Origin: Macromonas bipunctata
Lineage (GTDB): Bacteria; Pseudomonadota; Gammaproteobacteria; Burkholderiales; Burkholderiaceae_C
Assembly: GCF_002837135.1 (NCBI RefSeq)
Contig: NZ_NWBQ01000033.1
Location: forward strand, 1 to 39,581
Length of the DNA: 39,581 bases
Direction of reading: 5' to 3'
Position 1 is the first letter of the stretch, and each line of letters opens with the position of its first letter. Shown piece by piece: positions 36,145 to 39,581 of this stretch. The translations under genes and the position numbers were made by a program. Below the pieces are notes generated by a model. That model was not told the origin of the DNA. It saw only the letters and a program-made list of their open reading frames with translations, and ran no database searches.

Positions 36145-37430
36145 GCTATAGCCCCCTGCTGCGCCAACCCTTGTACCCAGGCCAGTTGCTGCGGCAAGCA
36201 CACGGTTTGGAGGTCGTAGCGTTGCTGCGCCAAGGCGCGCGCGTTGGCTCCCAGACGCTGGCGTTCTGCCGGGTCGTCCAGCAAATCGCACACTTGCGCC
36301 GCCAACGCCGGTGCGTCAAAAAAGTTGACCAAGCGCCCGGTCTCACCGTGGCGGATCGCCTCGTGCAGCGGCTGGGTGTCGCTGGCCACAATCGCACAAC
36401 CGGCGCTCATGGCTTCCAACAGGCTCCAGCTCAACACAAACGGGTACGTCAGGTACACGTGGACGGTACTGAGTTGCAGCAGACCGATGAACTGGGCGTA
36501 GGGCACCTTGCCCAGGAAATGCACGCGGGCCCAGTCGCGCTCAGGGATGCGGGGCCGCACTTCGGCGACAAAAATGTCTTTCCAACTGCGCAGGCCACCG
36601 TAACGCTGCGGGTCGGGCCGTGCGCCGTAGCTCACATCGTCGGCCCCCACCAGCAGCACACGCGCGTTGGGCCGACGCGCCAGCAGCTCGGGCAAGGCGC
36701 GCATGAAGGTGTGGTAACCCCGGTACGGCTCCAAGTTGCGGTTGACGAAGGTAATGACCTCGCTGCTGCGGTTGAGCGTGGTGGTGGCCCCAGCACGGTG
36801 GCCCAAGGTGAGCTGCACCTGTGGGTTGGGCGCGACGGCGGTGGTGTCAATGCCGTCGTGGATGACCGAGATGCGGCGGCGGAACGGCTCCGGAAAAGTG
36901 CTGGCCTGCCATTGCGTCGGGCTGATGCCCGCATCGGCCACCTCAAAATGCAACAGGTTGTTGAGGTTCTTCAGGCGCAAGCGGCAAGCGTCGCCGCCGG
37001 GGTCGGCAGCGGCAAACTCGGGGTCAAAGCCCACGTCGGCACCGTGCGGTTGGTAGTAGAACTCGCAGTAGATGGCCAGCCGCGCCTGCGGCCAGACCTC
37101 CTTCAAAAACAGGCTCTCGCCCCAGCCGTGGTGCGCCACGATCACATCGGGCACCACCCCTTGGGCCTTGAGTGCCAACGCGGCCCGAAAGCAGGCCTCA
37201 CCCCGGATGGTCTTGGTCTCGAAGTCGCTCACCCACGGGTGAACATTGGGGGTGCTGCCCCGGCTGGCGCGGTAAGGCACCAGCGTCACGCCCTGCCAGT
37301 CGGTCACGTCCACCGGCTGCATGGTCATGGCCCACACACGGTGGCCTTGGCGCACCAACGCCGGTGCCAGATGCTTGAATTGCCCCGGAAAATTTTGGTG
37401 AATAAACAGGATATTGGCCAACTTCGACAC
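36141..37430 (-). CDS. Family 4 glycosyltransferase, unlinked to the O-unit operon
   Basis: A GT-B glycosyltransferase of 429 residues. NILFIHQNFPGQFKHLAPALVRQGH is the start of the GT4 N-terminal domain. VIHDGIDTTAVAPNP joins the two domains. The C-terminal SWSLLEAMSAGCAIVAS has the E-x7-type sugar-nucleotide site with Glu339. It is GC-rich and belongs to the local genome, not to the AT-rich set. Placed upstream of pgpA, it may modify lipid or envelope sugar, but the acceptor is unknown. Confidence 0.9.
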   Translation of the reverse strand: MSKLANILFIHQNFPGQFKHLAPALVRQGHRVWAMTMQPVDVTDWQGVTLVPYRASRGSTPNVHPWVSDFETKTIRGEACFRAALALKAQGVVPDVIVAHHGWGESLFLKEVWPQARLAIYCEFYYQPHGADVGFDPEFAAADPGGDACRLRLKNLNNLLHFEVADAGISPTQWQASTFPEPFRRRISVIHDGIDTTAVAPNPQVQLTLGHRAGATTTLNRSSEVITFVNRNLEPYRGYHTFMRALPELLARRPNARVLLVGADDVSYGARPDPQRYGGLRSWKDIFVAEVRPRIPERDWARVHFLGKVPYAQFIGLLQLSTVHVYLTYPFVLSWSLLEAMSAGCAIVASDTQPLHEAIRHGETGRLVNFFDAPALAAQVCDLLDDPAERQRLGANARALAQQRYDLQTVCLPQQLAWVQGLAQQGAIA

Positions 37431-37499
37431 CGCCCACCGACCCGGCAGCGGGCCGCCCCATGCCGCCCGGTCTGCCTCGCCAAGAGCCGTGACTGTAGC

Positions 37500-37676
37500 C
37501 TAAAGTGGGGGCCGCTCGGCACCCGACGGGTGTGGGTGCAAGTGGTGGTTGGGCTCCAAACACAACGGGCAATGCTGACCGCACGACCAAGCACGCGGCT
37601 TGCCCAAAAACCGCCACGCCAGCCCGCTGGCCACGCCACCCAGCACCAGGGCCAGCGTCCATGTGTGTCCGTCCAT
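37500..37676 (-). CDS. Small membrane protein with Cys/His-rich tail
   Basis: A 58-residue protein that is real because a strong ribosome site, AGGAGG, sits seven bases before ATG 37676. Residues about 5-25 (WTLALVLGGVASGLAWRFL) form one membrane segment. The remainder has CGQHCPLC and then NHHLHPHPS, six possible metal ligands in about 20 residues. It may be a metal-binding or redox-sensing membrane peptide. It is unnamed. It lies on the strand opposite to flhDC, with 259 bases between the starts. Confidence 0.7.
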   Translation of the reverse strand: MDGHTWTLALVLGGVASGLAWRFLGKPRAWSCGQHCPLCLEPNHHLHPHPSGAERPPL

Positions 37677-37744
37677 CTGCAACCTCCTTGTCGTGTTGAG
37701 CCATTGCAGCTTACGGGCGCGACGTGACAACCGTGCGCCAGTTT

Positions 37745-37764
37745 GTTGCCAATTGCGTGGCAAC
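37745..37764 (+). promoter_or_regulatory. Inverted repeat upstream of flhD
   Basis: GTTGCCA (37745-37751) and TGGCAAC (37758-37764) are perfect 7-base arms with a 6-base spacer. It lies 170 bases before flhD between the divergent starts, as expected for a regulator site. A smaller repeat CAGCT/AGCTG is at 37882-37896. A -35-like TTGACA is at 37850-37855, without a clear -10. Confidence 0.5.
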
Positions 37765-37935
37765 GCACCCAGCGCAAGCCCGACACCTTGTAGGAATTTG
37801 CCTGACAACAAGAACAGCCAATTTCGGATTCAAGTTGTTTAAGGCCCGGTTGACAATTCATTTCAACGCTTCGGCACCAGCCAGCTGTGCTAGCTGACCG
37901 CAAGACCTACCCCTTACATTCTTCAGGAGAGACCC

Positions 37936-38289
37936 ATGAACAGCGAATTCAACACCACCGAGCAGTTGCTGGACGAGATCCGCGAAGCCAACCTGACCTA
38001 CCTGATGCTGGCACAGCGTCTGGTGCGCCTGGACAAGGCCGAGGCGCTGTTCCGCCTGGGTCTGAGCGAAGAATCGGCCGACCTGATTGCCACCCTGTCC
38101 ACGGCGCAGGTGCTCAAGCTCTCTTCCACCAACACGCTGCTGTGCCGCTTCCGCGCCGACGACGACATGGTGTGGAACCTGCTGACCAGCAACCACAAGC
38201 CGCAACGCGCCAGCGCCAGCAACGACGTCACGCAACGCCTGCACGCCAACATTCTGATGGCCAGCCGCCTGGCCGATGCCAGCGTGTAA
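37936..38289 (+). CDS. flhD: Flagellar master regulator subunit FlhD
   Basis: Half of the FlhD4C2 activator of flagellar class II genes. The 117-residue protein matches the FlhD length. LLDEIREANLTYLMLAQRLVRLDKAEALFRLGLSEE is the start. VLKLSSTNTLLCRF holds Cys70, which corresponds to the disulfide cysteine of E. coli FlhD. The ribosome site AGGAG lies about 8 bases before the ATG. It is followed 49 bases downstream by flhC, the usual order. Confidence 0.96.
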   Translation: MNSEFNTTEQLLDEIREANLTYLMLAQRLVRLDKAEALFRLGLSEESADLIATLSTAQVLKLSSTNTLLCRFRADDDMVWNLLTSNHKPQRASASNDVTQRLHANILMASRLADASV

Positions 38290-38338
38290 GCCCGCTTTGG
38301 CCCGTTATTGATTTGTTTACCGCCAAGACCGCCCCACC

Positions 38339-38890
38339 ATGACCACCGTCGCCACCCCCAAGAGCATCGTCAACGAGAGCAAGGACATCACCCGTGCCGT
38401 GGCACTGATCGGACTGGGCGCGCGGTTGCAGGTGCTGGAATCCGAGACCAACCTGTCGTACGAGCGCCTGTTGCGCCTGTACAAGGAAGTGGCGGGCAAA
38501 TCGCCCAGCAAGGGCCAACTGCCCTTCAGCACCGACTGGTTCTTGACCTGGCAGCCCAACATCCACGCCTCGCTGTACGTCAACATCCACCAGTACCTGC
38601 AAAAAAGCATTGCGCTGGACGACATCGACGCCGTGATGAAGGCCTACAAGCTCTACGCTGAACAGATGCAAGCCAGTGGCGTGGAGCCGCTGCTGACCTT
38701 TACCCGCGCCTGGCGCCTGAGCAAGTTCATGGACGCCAACATGCTCACGCAGACCAAGTGCACCTGCTGCGGGGGCTCGTTTGTGACCGACGTGTACGAG
38801 AACGCCCGCCACTACGTGTGCGGCTTGTGCAACCCGCCCGCACGCGCGGGCAAGGGCAAAGCCGACGGCACGCTGCGCGTGCAGCACTGA
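38339..38890 (+). CDS. flhC: Flagellar master regulator subunit FlhC
   Basis: The DNA-binding partner of FlhD, 183 residues. The conserved zinc site Cys141, Cys144, Cys161 and Cys164 (KCTCCGGS and VCGLCN) is intact. The N-terminal HTH region (IGLGARLQVLESETNLSYERLLRLYKEV) is conserved. Together with FlhD it activates class II flagellar operons. It converges with the chemoreceptor gene with 13 bases between the stops, and no strong terminator is visible there. Confidence 0.96.
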   Translation: MTTVATPKSIVNESKDITRAVALIGLGARLQVLESETNLSYERLLRLYKEVAGKSPSKGQLPFSTDWFLTWQPNIHASLYVNIHQYLQKSIALDDIDAVMKAYKLYAEQMQASGVEPLLTFTRAWRLSKFMDANMLTQTKCTCCGGSFVTDVYENARHYVCGLCNPPARAGKGKADGTLRVQH

Positions 38891-38903
38891 CCCAGATCGG
38901 GAA

Positions 38904-39581
38904 TTAGAACGTGGTCCAGTCGTCTTCGGAGGCGGCGGGCTCCACGCGCACCGGCTGGGCGCCGGTCTTGGCGTTGGCGGGGCGCAGCGACGGCACCGAC
39001 GCCTTTTGGGCGGTGGCCGGGGCCGGCTTGGGCGCAGCGGGGGGTGCGCCCACTGCCGCCTCGCCGGCACGGGCACGCGCCGTGGCCGAGTGCGCGGTGC
39101 TGTGCGCGACGCCGTTTTCGACTGACGCGCGCAGCTGGTGCAGCACCAGCATCACTTGCTGCCCCACCTGGTGGAAGGCCGAGCTGGGCTCGACCATGCG
39201 CTGTGCGTCTTCGTAGCGTTGCTGGTTGATGAGGTCGGCCACCTTGCCCGCCTCGTGGTGGAAGGCCTTGTGCTGCTGCACCAGCGCGCTGAACGCGGGT
39301 GCGCTGCCCCAGCGCGTCTTGCCCGGGCCGTGGAGCCACTTGCCCAGCGTGCAGCAGTCGTCGCGGCGCAGCGTGTCGGCGTCCACCTTGAGGCGGCGCT
39401 GGATGGCGTTGCGCAGCGTGATGCGCCACTGCTGGTGCGCCGCCTGCGCCTGGCTGAAGTTCAGGTCTTCGGTGACAACAGTGGCGCTTTCGGTCTTGGC
39501 CACCGAGGTCTTGCGCAGCTGCACGGCGTCGGCCTCGGCCAGCGTGGTGTCGTTGTCGGTCAGGCGGAACACGCGGATGCT
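38904..39581 (-). CDS. CZB-domain chemoreceptor, C-terminal part (runs off the window)
   Basis: The 3' end of a methyl-accepting chemotaxis protein gene; the reading stays open to the last base. The visible 225 residues hold a zinc-binding CZB domain: AHQQWRITLRNAI with its first His, RRDDCCTLGKWLHG with the Cys, and HKAFHHEAGKVADLI with further His. A Pro/Ala-rich tether follows. The very last residues are DWTTF, which fits the xWxxF tail that binds CheR and CheB. It most likely senses zinc or hypochlorous acid by family analogy. The signalling domain and sensory part lie outside the window. Confidence 0.85.
   Translation of the reverse strand, partial: SIRVFRLTDNDTTLAEADAVQLRKTSVAKTESATVVTEDLNFSQAQAAHQQWRITLRNAIQRRLKVDADTLRRDDCCTLGKWLHGPGKTRWGSAPAFSALVQQHKAFHHEAGKVADLINQQRYEDAQRMVEPSSAFHQVGQQVMLVLHQLRASVENGVAHSTAHSATARARAGEAAVGAPPAAPKPAPATAQKASVPSLRPANAKTGAQPVRVEPAASEDDWTTF

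Overview
The window comes from a GC-rich betaproteobacterium of the order Burkholderiales, most likely Comamonadaceae. This is inferred from the protein families, the gene order (pyk, fba, purC, purE, purK, Sua5), an flhDC master regulator pair and a MarR-type EPS-associated regulator. No rRNA or tRNA genes were seen. No database search could be run, so family names rest on motif recognition.

1-11530: a surface-polysaccharide (O-antigen or capsule) operon read on the minus strand. It starts with a MarR-like EPS regulator whose leader carries a perfect ops (RfaH recruitment) element. It continues with manC, fcl, gmd, a Wzx-like flippase, a GDP-perosamine synthase (perA/rfbE), a hexapeptide N-acetyltransferase and a glycosyltransferase. 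ManC makes GDP-mannose and Gmd makes GDP-4-keto-6-deoxymannose. That intermediate then splits to GDP-L-fucose (Fcl) or GDP-perosamine and its N-acetyl form (PerA plus acetyltransferase). A broken IS630-family element follows, then two very AT-rich glycosyltransferase genes, and at the window edge the decayed 3' end of a second IS630 transposase in opposite orientation.

11530-13263: a divergent, gene-free stretch of about 500 bases with a 16-bp perfect palindrome and several nested inverted repeats. It leads into an HTH protein with a long Ala/Pro linker. The inverted repeats look like a structured RNA leader that partly covers the Shine-Dalgarno sequence.

13291-21777: housekeeping genes: a SlyD-like isomerase, a BLUF photoreceptor, gapA, tkt, a SulP transporter, Sua5, purK and purE. 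21778-24763: an accessory block with a solo TnpB element, a thioredoxin-TPR protein (CnoX type) and a lipoprotein cytochrome c. 24773-29569: purC, a small unknown gene, fba, a GNAT/DUF1778 toxin-antitoxin pair with its own promoter and operator, and pyk.

29720-35089: a plus-strand run of five genes that all encode exported proteins: two lipoproteins, two large secreted proteins with FlgT/LPP20-like features, and a small secreted protein. I could not match it to a named system, and it is the best candidate here for an undescribed envelope system. 35096-37676: pncC, pgpA, a glycosyltransferase and a tiny Cys/His-rich membrane protein, all on the minus strand. 37936-39581: flhD and flhC, convergent with the 3' end of a gene for a CZB-domain chemoreceptor that ends in a CheR/CheB-tether-like pentapeptide.
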